64,000 bases of DNA, taken from positions 744,001 through 808,000 of the forward strand of contig NC_018941.1 of assembly GCF_000304475.1 (NCBI RefSeq), in the 5' to 3' direction. The DNA comes from Kazachstania africana CBS 2517 (lineage: Eukaryota; Ascomycota; Saccharomycetes; Saccharomycetales; Saccharomycetaceae). Position numbers and translations under genes: made by a program. Positions 20,750 to 30,501 of this stretch are shown here, in pieces (the stretch's first letter is position 1; the number at the start of each line of letters is the position of its first letter). The notes beneath the pieces are model-generated. The model ran no database searches, had not been told where the DNA came from, and was given only the letters and a program-made list of their open reading frames with translations.

Positions 20750-22027
20750 ATGTCCGACGATCAAGACGGTGATATCGAAAATGCTTCAGTAACAAGCAGT
20801 CAATCAATATCACAAGAAATACAACCTTCATCGCATTCAAGTCCAACTAAGAAGAAATTATCTAAGGATGATATGACCATGATAGACTCTGCAAACGATA
20901 TTCTGGATTCTTTGGAGCATAATCACAGAAACGATCTATCTCTGCATCTGTATTCCTCATTTCTTCTGAAAAAATTACTTTATAAAGCCAATAGTAAGAA
21001 ACATGCCTATGAAACAAATCAATTCATTAAGACTCAAATCAAAGATAATTGGGTTAGTTGGCCCAATCCAAACGCAATAATAGATCCACAAACAAATAAT
21101 ATCTATGAGGATATACAGTTTGGAGAAAAGGCAAAATCATTAACTAATGGCGAAATTTCCATCAATGGATTAAACCATGCCAGAGACGCATTAGCACTAG
21201 AATTAAATGCACATTGGATATATTTATTGAACAAATCTTCTGGAGTATCTGGACAAAATTTAGATGTTGATATTTTAAATATACCTGATTTTGTTATAAA
21301 TTCTGTTATTGGTAAATTGGATCACATATTTTCTGGAATCAATCACAAAATTGCCAAACAAAATAAAGTTAAAATTGCTAAGGATAATGAGACAAATTTT
21401 ATAAATATTGACCAGCTGAAAGAAGATTCAGTGAAGATAAATAGGCAAATAAGGTTTGATTTTCATGATATTATTGAAAGTGGTTGCCAAATGAACGAAG
21501 ACATGAAAGAAATATATATGAAGTCGTTAGAGCTTTACAATGACATTCCTGAGACATTTCGAAAAAAAAGGTTTACTTTGCCAAAGAAAATATTAAAAAG
21601 GTATAAAAGCAAAAAAACTGACAAGAAAATTGAAGATATCTCAAAAGAAGTTTATGAAAAGCTAACTAGTGACTATGTTAGGATCGGTACATTGCTAAGG
21701 GATGGACGTATAAGTTCTATGCAAAGACGACAATTGAAACGTATACAAAAAAGAGAAAGAGATGTTGCCCTCAGCAAAAAAACGTTTTTTGAAGTTAAAG
21801 GCTTTAGATTGGAAGAAGAAGAAGTAGACTTTAATAGCAATAGCCAAGATTTGCCAAGTGACATTAACAATGAGAATAAAAAAGCTTTCCCATCATGGTG
21901 GTCGGCATTTCGTGATTATGGATTTGATAGCGCTGCAAATTTGGAAGAAATTGAATCTACAATAGTGCTGAAGGAAAACGGATATGACATCGAAGATGCC
22001 ATTGTTAGCTTACCTCATAAAAAGTAA
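20750..22027 (+). CDS. RRN9: Upstream activation factor subunit Rrn9 (Pol I)
   Basis: Identified from synteny (between an OPRTase and TMA23, as YMR270C) and general make-up: an acidic Ser-rich N-terminus beginning MSDDQDGD, a helical middle with LHLYSSFLLKKLL and NWVSWPNPN, and a basic region near FRKKRFTLPKKILKRYKSKK. The start is the ATG at 20750; the upstream frame to 20708 has only a TTG. That gives 425 residues against 365 in S. cerevisiae, so the protein is longer. Rrn9 is part of UAF, which marks the rDNA promoter for RNA polymerase I and keeps Pol II off it. Confidence 0.85.
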   Translation: MSDDQDGDIENASVTSSQSISQEIQPSSHSSPTKKKLSKDDMTMIDSANDILDSLEHNHRNDLSLHLYSSFLLKKLLYKANSKKHAYETNQFIKTQIKDNWVSWPNPNAIIDPQTNNIYEDIQFGEKAKSLTNGEISINGLNHARDALALELNAHWIYLLNKSSGVSGQNLDVDILNIPDFVINSVIGKLDHIFSGINHKIAKQNKVKIAKDNETNFINIDQLKEDSVKINRQIRFDFHDIIESGCQMNEDMKEIYMKSLELYNDIPETFRKKRFTLPKKILKRYKSKKTDKKIEDISKEVYEKLTSDYVRIGTLLRDGRISSMQRRQLKRIQKRERDVALSKKTFFEVKGFRLEEEEVDFNSNSQDLPSDINNENKKAFPSWWSAFRDYGFDSAANLEEIESTIVLKENGYDIEDAIVSLPHKK

Positions 22028-22211
22028 ATATTCTTGTTAAAATTTATCAAAGTATAGCCAGAACTCAATCCTTGGAGTAACATCACGAGTCTGTACTAAG
22101 CATGGGATTTCGATAGTCCTCAATCAATAATTTCCTGATTATCCCAAATTTTTGTTATATAATGTGTATGGATGCAAAGTTAGGTGTAATATTATGCATA
22201 AAATTATTTAA

Positions 22212-22817
22212 TTATTCCTTCAAAGTATTAACGTGTTTTTTAGAGCTATGTTCTTTCTTCGATAACTTTTTATGACGTCTATCTCTCTTTTCTTTATTAG
22301 ATTTTTTGACTTCCTTGCTATGTTTACTTTTAGGTTTATGCCTGCCATCCTTCTTCTTGTCCTTCTTCTTATCTGTACTATGCTTCCTCTTCTTATGCTT
22401 AGACTTTTTCGAGTCAATTTTGTCTTCTCTTTTCCTCTTTTTTGTAATTGATATACTTGAAACAAGCAGGTCTTCTGCTTCGAAACTTGTTTTATTATCA
22501 ATTGTGCCTTTCAAACCTTCACCTTTTACAAACCATTGGTATAATGGGGAGCTACCCTTTGACATAGCTGACGCTACAACTTTCTTCTGTTTGAACACGA
22601 TTCCATCTCCTTTAGATGAAGACGATATATCCAGATTTTTTAGATGTCCATCAAACAGCCTTTCCCACCATACTTCACCATCATCATGACCAACTGCATT
22701 CCCAAGGCCTTTTCTGTCTCTCTTATGTTTCACCAGAATAGGTTTCTTCAAACTGCCTTTCCTCAAACCTTCTCCTTCTTCCCAGCCATATGATTTCAAA
22801 TACCCTCTACTATCCAT
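22212..22817 (-). CDS. TMA23: Nucleolar G-patch protein Tma23
   Basis: 201 residues (211 in S. cerevisiae). The N-terminus is a G-patch: MDSRGYLKSYGWEEGEGLRKG at 1-21 with KGLGN at about 36-40. The C-terminal third is a lysine/histidine/serine-rich low-complexity tail (KKKDKKKDGRHKPK and similar), expected for a nucleolar protein. Tma23 is linked to 40S ribosome biogenesis. It converges on RRN9 and diverges from PRP24, matching YMR269W. The shared promoter with PRP24 has a PAC/RRPE pair, the hallmark of ribosome-biogenesis genes. The 127-codon frame on the opposite strand is a shadow of the Lys-rich tail. Confidence 0.92.
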   Translation of the reverse strand: MDSRGYLKSYGWEEGEGLRKGSLKKPILVKHKRDRKGLGNAVGHDDGEVWWERLFDGHLKNLDISSSSKGDGIVFKQKKVVASAMSKGSSPLYQWFVKGEGLKGTIDNKTSFEAEDLLVSSISITKKRKREDKIDSKKSKHKKRKHSTDKKKDKKKDGRHKPKSKHSKEVKKSNKEKRDRRHKKLSKKEHSSKKHVNTLKE

Positions 22818-22897
22818 ATCTTTTAAAGGTATACTATATTCCTAAGTGATAATATATTGTCTAGTTCTATTTTAATTAAATATTATCGATGATAAAA

Positions 22898-22917
22898 CTC
22901 ATCTCAAAAATTTTTCA
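22898..22917 (-). promoter_or_regulatory. PAC plus RRPE pair in the TMA23/PRP24 divergent promoter
   Basis: On the minus strand the sequence reads TGAAAAATTTTT (RRPE, 22906-22917) directly followed by GAGATGAG (PAC core GATGAG, 22898-22903). The pair sits about 80-100 bp upstream of TMA23. Tod6/Dot6 bind PAC and Stb3 binds RRPE in the growth-regulated ribosome-biogenesis programme. Confidence 0.7.
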
Positions 22918-23039
22918 ATATTCCATCGCATCGCTTTACAAGCTTGCATAAAAATCTAATTACTCTTCAAATAGTCATTTTGATAGTTGAAAGTACAAAC
23001 CCTTAGTGACGATTACTCACAAGAACACTGAATATCAAC

Positions 23040-24365
23040 ATGGAGAAAAAAAGACCCTTAGAAGATGAAGATATAATAGAAAATAAAAAATTGAATTCCA
23101 ATACGACATCAAATAGAGAAGTGAGTACCGTCCTAGTCAAAAATCTCCCAAAAAGTTCTAACCAAAACAAAGTAAAGAAGTTCTTCCAAGATTGTGGAGA
23201 TATCAGATATGTCGATGTTTTAGATGATCTGAAAAAACTTTCAAGACTTGCAAGGGTGGAGTTTGAGAGCCATGATGCTGCATTAACAGCTCTTACAAAG
23301 ACTTCGAAAAAAGTAGGTAACAATGAAATTGAAGTCTCATTATTAGAAAATTGCACTTTATGGGCCACAAATTTCCCACCAACCTACACAATAAAAGATA
23401 TCAAAGCTCTCTTAAAAAGTGTAGGTCTTCTAGCGATCAGTGTAAGATTTCCGTCTCTAAGGTATAATGCTAATAGAAGGTTTGCATACATTGACGTTCC
23501 ATCTAACGAAGATCTGCAGAAGGCGGTAGATTTACTGGAGGGAAAAGAGTTTGAAGGCTATAATTTGGTAATGAAAAAATCAAATCCGTCAGAGAAAACC
23601 AGACGCACTGATGCTGCTACTATAGAGAGACGTGAGATATTTATCAGAAACCTCGACCCCCAGTTTCTTAATAAGACAACTTTGAAAAAAGCTTTTGAAA
23701 AGTTTGGTGATATTGAATATATTAATATACCTACATTTGTGGAAGGAGCGAGGAATTGTTGTGCGTTTATTTCTTATATCACCAAGGACGCTGCCATTAA
23801 GGCGTTAGAGGCCAATAAAACTGAGATGAATGGAAGAGTAATTTCGATTACTTTAGCTGATAAAAAAGCTTATTTGGAACGTCAAGAGGTAAAAAAAATC
23901 TTGTCTTCTAAAAACAAGGATAAACTGTCAGCGATCATTTCGTTATTCCCACTTACAGATAAAATATCAAGGGACCAAATTCGAGCCTTATTGCTAGAGA
24001 AAGCCGGGATCTCTGATGAAGATATAATGCATATCTATTGTGTCAGCGATTATGTTTGTTCATTAGTCATTCTCAAAAATACAAAATTACAGGCAAAGTG
24101 TATTATGGCCATGGATGGGATTAACTTCCAAAATAAAACATTGCGTTGTGGTACAGTTTTTGATTTGAAAAATTCACATAAAAGTGAATCTAGGGTAGAT
24201 GTACCTAATGTGATTAAGAAAAGAAGAAGTCCAACGAGTTTCGATAATCACATTAATTCAATCAGTCAAAATGAAGATAATAAAATATACACAAAGCCTA
24301 CACAAATGGCTTCAAGGCCAGTAATGTCTAATGATGATTTTAGGAACTTATTCCTCAAAAAGTAA
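23040..24365 (+). CDS. PRP24: U6 snRNP protein Prp24
   Basis: A 441-residue protein (444 in S. cerevisiae) with four RNA-recognition motifs: VLVKNLP near 31, LWATNFPP near 110, IFIRNLDP near 200, and a divergent fourth starting near 297 (IISLFPLTD). The extreme C-terminus MSNDDFRNLFLKK is the conserved SNFFL-type box that contacts the Lsm2-8 ring. Prp24 opens the U6 internal stem and promotes U4/U6 annealing during spliceosome recycling. It converges closely on PPA2 (75 bp between stops), as YMR268C and YMR267W do. Confidence 0.94.
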   Translation: MEKKRPLEDEDIIENKKLNSNTTSNREVSTVLVKNLPKSSNQNKVKKFFQDCGDIRYVDVLDDLKKLSRLARVEFESHDAALTALTKTSKKVGNNEIEVSLLENCTLWATNFPPTYTIKDIKALLKSVGLLAISVRFPSLRYNANRRFAYIDVPSNEDLQKAVDLLEGKEFEGYNLVMKKSNPSEKTRRTDAATIERREIFIRNLDPQFLNKTTLKKAFEKFGDIEYINIPTFVEGARNCCAFISYITKDAAIKALEANKTEMNGRVISITLADKKAYLERQEVKKILSSKNKDKLSAIISLFPLTDKISRDQIRALLLEKAGISDEDIMHIYCVSDYVCSLVILKNTKLQAKCIMAMDGINFQNKTLRCGTVFDLKNSHKSESRVDVPNVIKKRRSPTSFDNHINSISQNEDNKIYTKPTQMASRPVMSNDDFRNLFLKK

Positions 24366-24414
24366 TATACAAATATCATCCTTCGGCAGGCCTGAAAAGT
24401 TAATATCCATATTC

Positions 24415-24424
24415 ATATATACAA
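24415..24424 (-). promoter_or_regulatory. Puf3-type site in the PPA2 3' UTR
   Basis: On the minus strand, about 17 nt after the PPA2 stop, the sequence is CTTGTATATA, which fits the Puf3 consensus C-N-UGUA-N-AUA. Puf3 controls many nuclear mRNAs for mitochondrial proteins, and PPA2 is one such gene. Sequence match only. Confidence 0.45.
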
Positions 24425-24440
24425 GATTTACAAAAAATAT

Positions 24441-25319
24441 TTAAACATAAAACCACCGTTGAACCTTCTTAGGGATGGTCGCTGGAAGAAAATTTTCATC
24501 CTCTAAAATAATACTACTACCAGTCCTCATTATCTGAGGTAAACCAGCAGAATCTTCATGAATTTGATCAGATATCAACTTCCTCCAGGAAGCATGACAT
24601 TTTTCTATCACATTCAAAGTTTCCTCAACATTTCTGTATTCACCATTGTATGCAAATGTGTTTGCTGGTTTGCCTTGAGGTATCTTGTACTTTCTGAACC
24701 ATTCTCTTGTGTGCTCCAAGAGCCCTGGCATGCACTTTTCCACCCCACTCAATGAACTTATTTCCTTTGCCAATGGGTCGTCGCACCGTATTACAATAAC
24801 CTTCCAGTCCAATTCAGTATCGTCTATCAGGGCAAGCGATCCTAATACTTTCACTTTATATATTGTGCCTGTGCCGAGTACTGTTGATCCTATTTCACAA
24901 CAATCTAATGGATCGTTGTCACCATTTAAACCAAGAACAGTATCTAGCTCAGTTGGATCCTCCCAGGTTTGAGGAATTGCGCCATAATTATGTATATAGC
25001 CATTGAATGGAAATATATTATTGACGTACCTTAATTTTCCATTTTTTGAGTCCTGAACTATAGGGTTAAGCCTCAAGTTCTTCGAGATTTCGAACTTAGC
25101 ATTTGTCCAACGAGGGATCTCTACAACCATGTTAATGGTTGCACCTTCTCTCGAGAACTCTAACGGTACGTCATGAAAGTATGAACCAACTTCATTGTTG
25201 GGCATTTGTAGATACTGTTTGAAAGTTGGCGTATATTTGATCCCTTGCCTTACAGTACTGAAACAACGATATTGAGTACTTCTGAATACTCTAGCTACAC
25301 CCAATAATCTCCCAGACAT
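24441..25319 (-). CDS. PPA2: Mitochondrial inorganic pyrophosphatase
   Basis: 292 residues from the ATG at 25317-25319 (the frame to 25328 has only a TTG). A basic, acid-free N-terminus (MSGRLLGVARVFRSTQYRCFST) looks like a mitochondrial targeting signal. The family I pyrophosphatase signature GDNDPLD at 133-139 holds the metal-binding aspartates, and IFPFNGYIHNYGAIPQTWEDP and ELDWKVIVI are intact. The enzyme hydrolyses matrix pyrophosphate and is needed for respiration and mtDNA maintenance. The neighbours RSN1 and PRP24 match YMR266W and YMR268C. Confidence 0.94.
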   Translation of the reverse strand: MSGRLLGVARVFRSTQYRCFSTVRQGIKYTPTFKQYLQMPNNEVGSYFHDVPLEFSREGATINMVVEIPRWTNAKFEISKNLRLNPIVQDSKNGKLRYVNNIFPFNGYIHNYGAIPQTWEDPTELDTVLGLNGDNDPLDCCEIGSTVLGTGTIYKVKVLGSLALIDDTELDWKVIVIRCDDPLAKEISSLSGVEKCMPGLLEHTREWFRKYKIPQGKPANTFAYNGEYRNVEETLNVIEKCHASWRKLISDQIHEDSAGLPQIMRTGSSIILEDENFLPATIPKKVQRWFYV

Positions 25320-25595
25320 CTTACTCAATGGATGCTGCGTGTCTCGATGGATTGCATGGCGTTTACAATATGACCTCGCTCATTTATCTAATTCGAATCC
25401 CATATAAAAAAAAATAAGCTGTTTCTGGCTATAAACCGTGCGACAGAAGAGTGAGGACGACCTTTTAATTATGTGACAATTTATTACAAATTAAAGCACT
25501 AGTAGAAGAATAATATACATAATATATAAAGAGAAATGGAAATATTAAAAAGAATTAAAAAGACTTACGGTTTCCTTTACATTTTAGACGAATGT

Positions 25596-28343
25596 TTAAT
25601 TTTTATCAAAGGGAGTGGTGAAAGGATTTGTTTTTGAGCTTTCCTTGTCTGACTCGTACGAACCTTCGATAATGTCTTCATAAGCTGGAGGTTCACCCAC
25701 AACTTGAATTTTTGCATTTTCGTTAATTAAGGCACCTTCATCAGATATTTCAACAATACCTTCTAGATCTCTTATGATCTCTGTGGAAAATCCATATGGA
25801 TCATGTGGGACCCATAGATAAGGACATTTCGCACTGACCGCTGGATAATCGTATGCATGAGCAATAGCATCCTTATCAACCCTCTCATTTGGATCGGCCA
25901 AACCGTAAATTGCGGGTAACCTACTTTTCACAACCTTATATGAACAATAGATATGAGGTAAGAAAAACCTCTTCCACCAAGGCGCATCAGGGACCTTCAT
26001 GGTATCGCCATCAGCAAGTAGTGGGACTGAGGCAATGATATTTTCTGAATCTTTAACTCTTGGGTCGTAGTGATAATCTAAAGTATTTTCACTGAAGAGA
26101 CTTGCTGACTTTAAATCGGATCTGGTGTAGCTACTAGAATTAGCATTGTTTGGATGGTACTTACGAATTGGAAATTGCGGTAATTCATTAATATCATCTG
26201 TGTGTTTATGGTTCTTATTGTTATAAATATTTTTGAACGATGGGGTATCGGACTTTCCATCAAGCGGTTTCATTGTGTCAACAGGAACAATCTTGATCAA
26301 ATTATCAAAACTTCTGTTCAAATAAAGATGGACAACAATTGTCACAAATATGCAAACAATTTGCAGGACAATTGGACCCCACCCTTTACCTACGACAAAT
26401 AGACCCAACAGACAAACCTGACCGATATAGATACCTACCAGAGTTTGGAATATAGCTCTTGGATAGTGAATACCTCTGGCGTCGGGGGCTTCTGCATAAA
26501 CATATGTTAAATTGTAGAGATGGGCGACGTATAATAAGAAAAATCCTGCTGCACCGAAAAGCAGAATTATAGGTGAGATAATAGAATACGAGAATAAAAT
26601 AACCGTTAAATTCGAATATACTGGAAAAGTCTTACCGTAATCCATAGTGGATAACTTATGGAAACGGTTCCATTTCTTTCTTGCTGTAGAATCGAGGAAA
26701 CCCAATGCGTAAAATTTAGCTAATGGTACATATTGTAACAAAGCGCCACCGGCACCAGACATTCCCTTCAAAATGATATAAGCAATATAGAAATTAGATG
26801 CTTTTGGTAAGTTAGATGCCAGAATTGTCATCGCACTTGAGGGATTTTCGACAATTTGGGTAACTGCAGATGTAGCTGCTGATGCAATAGTTGTAACTAA
26901 GAACACTTGGATAACCTGGAAACCAAAATAGGCATTTTGTGTAAAGTAGGAAATTTGCTGACTCGACACATTACCATGTATTCTTGCAAATATTTTGATT
27001 ATAACGGGCAAACAAGACATCAATAAAGATAATGCGATGGTAGGTGCTAAAGAAGTCAATAAACCTAGTAAAACGCTTGGTAAATTGTAAATGAAATTTA
27101 ACCAATGTAATTTATTTGTTAGATAAGTAAGATTTGAAACCATACCAACGAACGCAACTGGGAAAGCCCATAAAATAATCAATGCCACGATCGCAAGCAA
27201 AGAACCAACCTCCCTAACTAAACGTTCCCACCAGAACATCCTCATGTTGAACCAGACGACGTCATCGGGTTCTAGACCAATATGTACGGGAGCCATAGAT
27301 AATGGAATATGATGTGTCGCAATCTGAGCCGCAATTTGTGCCTGATATTGAGATTCAAATTCAATAAAGACTGAATTGAATGGTTGACTGTCCATATGAT
27401 TGTCTTGTAAATCTTTGATCTCAGCATTTAACTTTGGTAACTCTTCTTTTATGTAATCAATTGTATCTACTTTTTTACCGAAGAAAAATCTTGCCCAGAT
27501 TGTCAACCCATGTTTTGGTCTTTTCTTGTCAGGAATGTAGTCTCTTATGCTATTGGATATAATTTGACTTGGATTTTTCTTTTTCATCTTCTTTACCGAT
27601 TTAACTGCTTTCTTCAGGTAACTGGTCTCAGCAGCTTCTAGTTTCATAGCCATTTTATCTCTCTTGTCTACCAATTTACCCAAATTGCCAGCCCCTCTTG
27701 CAATCCATATACGCTTAACACCGTCAAATAGTTTCGTAAATTCCTCTTCACTTAAATATTGAGAAGGAACCGTTTGAAATAGAACCGTTCTAGAAGACTG
27801 TTTCTTGGCGTATCTTGGTGTAGCCAACACAGCTTGTCTCATAGAAGTGTAGTAGATTAACTCACGGTAGATGATAAAGAGGAAACACCAGAAGAAGATC
27901 CATCCTACGAAAACGTGGGCATAGTAACGGTTGGGGTCCTTAACGTCTTGATAGGCCAATTGATTCAAACCACTTTGTTTATTACCATTTGCAGCATTTA
28001 TAGGAAGTAGAATTGGAAAAACGTAAAGGATAGAAACTGCACAATATGCAGATATAATGAATAGATAACGAAGAAAGAAATAACCATCTAATCCAGCTTG
28101 TTGTATGACAAAATTGTCAGATTTCTTTAATAATGGCAAAAACCATTGCCATAGTCCAGATGGGAGAGGTTCAGGTTTCTTCTCCTCGTTAATCAATTGG
28201 AAAGAAGATTTTGGAGTATATATTCTTTTCAGTTTTATTCTAAGCAGAATAAAACCAGCAATAAAAGCACCGAACACAATCCCATTGTAAATAAGGGAGG
28301 TTAGCACTTGTTGTGTTGAAGTGCTAGTTGTGGAACTTGTCAT
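25596..28343 (-). CDS. RSN1: OSCA/TMEM63 (DUF221) family membrane protein Rsn1
   Basis: 915 residues from the ATG at 28341-28343 (the codon before it is GTG). About eleven hydrophobic segments: one near 18-36, two near 90-160, then a large cytosolic loop at about 190-380, and a dense cluster from about 385 to 690, the usual layout of the calcium-permeable-channel-like DUF221 family. S. cerevisiae Rsn1 (953 aa) is a plasma membrane protein found as a suppressor of sro7 loss. The C-terminal cytosolic tail carries PPAY at 885-888, a PPxY motif of the type bound by Rsp5 WW domains. Channel activity in yeast is inferred from the family only. Confidence 0.92.
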   Translation of the reverse strand: MTSSTTSTSTQQVLTSLIYNGIVFGAFIAGFILLRIKLKRIYTPKSSFQLINEEKKPEPLPSGLWQWFLPLLKKSDNFVIQQAGLDGYFFLRYLFIISAYCAVSILYVFPILLPINAANGNKQSGLNQLAYQDVKDPNRYYAHVFVGWIFFWCFLFIIYRELIYYTSMRQAVLATPRYAKKQSSRTVLFQTVPSQYLSEEEFTKLFDGVKRIWIARGAGNLGKLVDKRDKMAMKLEAAETSYLKKAVKSVKKMKKKNPSQIISNSIRDYIPDKKRPKHGLTIWARFFFGKKVDTIDYIKEELPKLNAEIKDLQDNHMDSQPFNSVFIEFESQYQAQIAAQIATHHIPLSMAPVHIGLEPDDVVWFNMRMFWWERLVREVGSLLAIVALIILWAFPVAFVGMVSNLTYLTNKLHWLNFIYNLPSVLLGLLTSLAPTIALSLLMSCLPVIIKIFARIHGNVSSQQISYFTQNAYFGFQVIQVFLVTTIASAATSAVTQIVENPSSAMTILASNLPKASNFYIAYIILKGMSGAGGALLQYVPLAKFYALGFLDSTARKKWNRFHKLSTMDYGKTFPVYSNLTVILFSYSIISPIILLFGAAGFFLLYVAHLYNLTYVYAEAPDARGIHYPRAIFQTLVGIYIGQVCLLGLFVVGKGWGPIVLQIVCIFVTIVVHLYLNRSFDNLIKIVPVDTMKPLDGKSDTPSFKNIYNNKNHKHTDDINELPQFPIRKYHPNNANSSSYTRSDLKSASLFSENTLDYHYDPRVKDSENIIASVPLLADGDTMKVPDAPWWKRFFLPHIYCSYKVVKSRLPAIYGLADPNERVDKDAIAHAYDYPAVSAKCPYLWVPHDPYGFSTEIIRDLEGIVEISDEGALINENAKIQVVGEPPAYEDIIEGSYESDKESSKTNPFTTPFDKN

Positions 28344-29166
28344 CACCCTCTAGTTGTGTTCTTTTTTTCAGATTGAAAGTGGTAAATAAGACTAGAATAT
28401 TCTTCTAAAGGCACTTTTTTTGGAATAAATATATTTGGCGCAAAGAATAGTATAGCAAAGATTAGATTAGAAATTTTATATTTATAATTCTCTTATCAAT
28501 ACCGAAATAAAGATTAACCTTTCTTCTAAATACCAAGCTTTTTTTATGTTTACACTGAATTTATTTTTTTGTTCGAGAGAAGAAAAGAACTAACAGCCCT
28601 CGAAGGACAGTAGAAGGCAAGAAAAAACAAAAATGCTGTGAAGATACACTTCTTTGCTCATCAAAAAACCCTGTCCTACTGCCTTTACACCAATAAAATT
28701 CCGATGTTCGGCTGAGAGACCTAGGTGAGTGGTGAGCTATACGGATAGAATTAAATATCGGTGAAACCGTGTAAGGCTCCTGTGCGCGAGCCAAGACGCT
28801 CAATTCTACTAAGCTTTCTCTCAAAAATATTGAAATTAGTTGCCTTTCCTCTGAAGTCGACGTGGAAAAATTGGAAAAAGGAGCCTGTTTGAGAATATAT
28901 CGTACAAATGGTTGTTCATTACGTAAGTCAGTTACTTTCCTACATTGTCCCCCCTGCGGACAGTTCTCCGTCTGTAAAAACGCCGTGTGGATCTTAAAAT
29001 GTTGGATTGATTTTCATTAAAGCGAGCCCTAGCTGATGGAGCGCTGTAACCCTAGGGCTACACACAGGGAGGGCAGTTCCCGAGCTCATCTAAGTTTTGT
29101 ATGAAAACAACGATGAATGGTCATTATGAGAGATAAGATTTAAAGTACATATATATAACACATTCG
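28344..29166. other. Divergent region between RSN1 and YMR265C
   Basis: 820 bp. An AT-rich half next to RSN1 and a GC-richer half with a stress-element core CCCCT (28951-28955), an inverted CGG-N8-CCG element (28957-28970) and a near-Tbf1 sequence AACCCTAG (29049-29056). No frame with recognisable content and no RNA gene were seen. Confidence 0.55.
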
Positions 29167-30459
29167 ATGAATAGTGCTGTTCCATGGGATGATTATTGCT
29201 GTTGTGTATCTCATGATAGTATCAAAGATGGATGCCAATTCCCTGATAAGATAGTGAAGTTATGTATTTATGATTTTGATAATACATTGTACAATTCACC
29301 AAAACCGAACCAAAGCTTATACGGTAAAAGTTTATTCAGTGCATTATTGAGCGCGGATACATTTTATGGAGGAGGTTGGTGGAATAATACAGCTTTTTTA
29401 AGTGAATCTTTCTCCGAAAGTATGAGGGAATCAAACAAAGAATCCATGTCAAAGTACTGGAATAAAAATGTTGTGGAAAAGGCAAGAATTTCATATGCAG
29501 ATAGTGATACGATATCTGTACTATTGAGTGGTCGTAAGGATCACTTTCAGCGTCTGATATATCAAATGTTAACGGAAAGTAGAGAGAAGTTTGGGTTAAG
29601 TGATGATGATCTGAAATTCAATTGCATTTGCCTGAAGAAGGCTTCAATTAATGGTGAATATCCAACAACCATGGATTTTAAGCGATCTTTGCTCATGAAA
29701 CTAATTAATTTTTTCAAAAACCTTAGAGAGGTTGTTATCTTTGAGGATAGAATAAATCATGTTAATCAATTCAATTCCTTTTTCAAACAATCAAAATTTT
29801 CTAAAAAATTACAATGCTCTACCATACATGTCCAACCCACTCATACGAAATTAGATCCGGCAGCTGAGGTTAATCTAGTAGAACGTCTTGTAGAAATCCA
29901 TAATAGAAACAACCCGGAAATGGACGTGTCTCTGAAATGGAGTTCAGCTAGAATTGGATTTTTCTTAAATTCAAAGTCTTTGAGATCTTTGAGCATGCGA
30001 ACTAAAGCCATTTTAAAAGGCATAAATCATGGTAGATTTAGGGCCTACTCTGAAAATAACATGTTTATACCAATAGCTCAACGAGACAGCCCGATACGAG
30101 ATGCTGAGATTGTTAAGATATGGACAAATAATGAGAAATATGATAATGAACTTGCCCATGGTATAATAAAGAACTTTTATTCCCTTCATGGAACAGAAGG
30201 ATGTAAGGTACAGTTTCTCGTTATTCAGGTGGGTTATAGTTCGGGAGATAAGACTTCAAGAGACACAGAAATATATTATAAAGCTATCCCGTGTGATAAA
30301 AAAAGATATTTATGGTCAGCATATAGAGATTTTATTATTGTTAATGACATTGACTCAGAAAGCCCACAGGATAAACTTAATAAGATAAAATGGGAAAGAT
30401 TAAGAAATCCAGTAAAAATAACGACCTATTTCAGGCAACACTCAAAATTAAAAATGTAA
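29167..30459 (+). CDS. HAD-superfamily 'Swiss Army Knife RNA repair-like' protein (YMR265C ortholog)
   Basis: 430 residues. The N-terminal half shows haloacid-dehalogenase motifs: D36-F37-D38-N39-T40 in LCIYDFDNTLY (nucleophile and acid/base aspartates), LLSGRKDHF (motif II serine), and VVIFEDRINHV (acidic motif IV). This layout matches fungal proteins annotated as Swiss Army Knife RNA repair-like HAD domains; S. cerevisiae YMR265C (461 aa) has no established function. Residues from about 250 on are less typical and could be a substrate or RNA-binding part. Location between RSN1 and CUE1 supports the assignment. The catalytic aspartates are intact, so a phosphatase is plausible. Confidence 0.85.
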   Translation: MNSAVPWDDYCCCVSHDSIKDGCQFPDKIVKLCIYDFDNTLYNSPKPNQSLYGKSLFSALLSADTFYGGGWWNNTAFLSESFSESMRESNKESMSKYWNKNVVEKARISYADSDTISVLLSGRKDHFQRLIYQMLTESREKFGLSDDDLKFNCICLKKASINGEYPTTMDFKRSLLMKLINFFKNLREVVIFEDRINHVNQFNSFFKQSKFSKKLQCSTIHVQPTHTKLDPAAEVNLVERLVEIHNRNNPEMDVSLKWSSARIGFFLNSKSLRSLSMRTKAILKGINHGRFRAYSENNMFIPIAQRDSPIRDAEIVKIWTNNEKYDNELAHGIIKNFYSLHGTEGCKVQFLVIQVGYSSGDKTSRDTEIYYKAIPCDKKRYLWSAYRDFIIVNDIDSESPQDKLNKIKWERLRNPVKITTYFRQHSKLKM

Positions 30460-30501
30460 GTTTAACATAAGTTTACAAAACAATTTATATGCATAAGTTG
30501 A

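Noticed and set aside
22306..22689. 127-codon plus-strand frame rich in Leu/Phe/Ser
   Set aside because: Antisense to the Lys-rich tail of TMA23; composition is explained by that.
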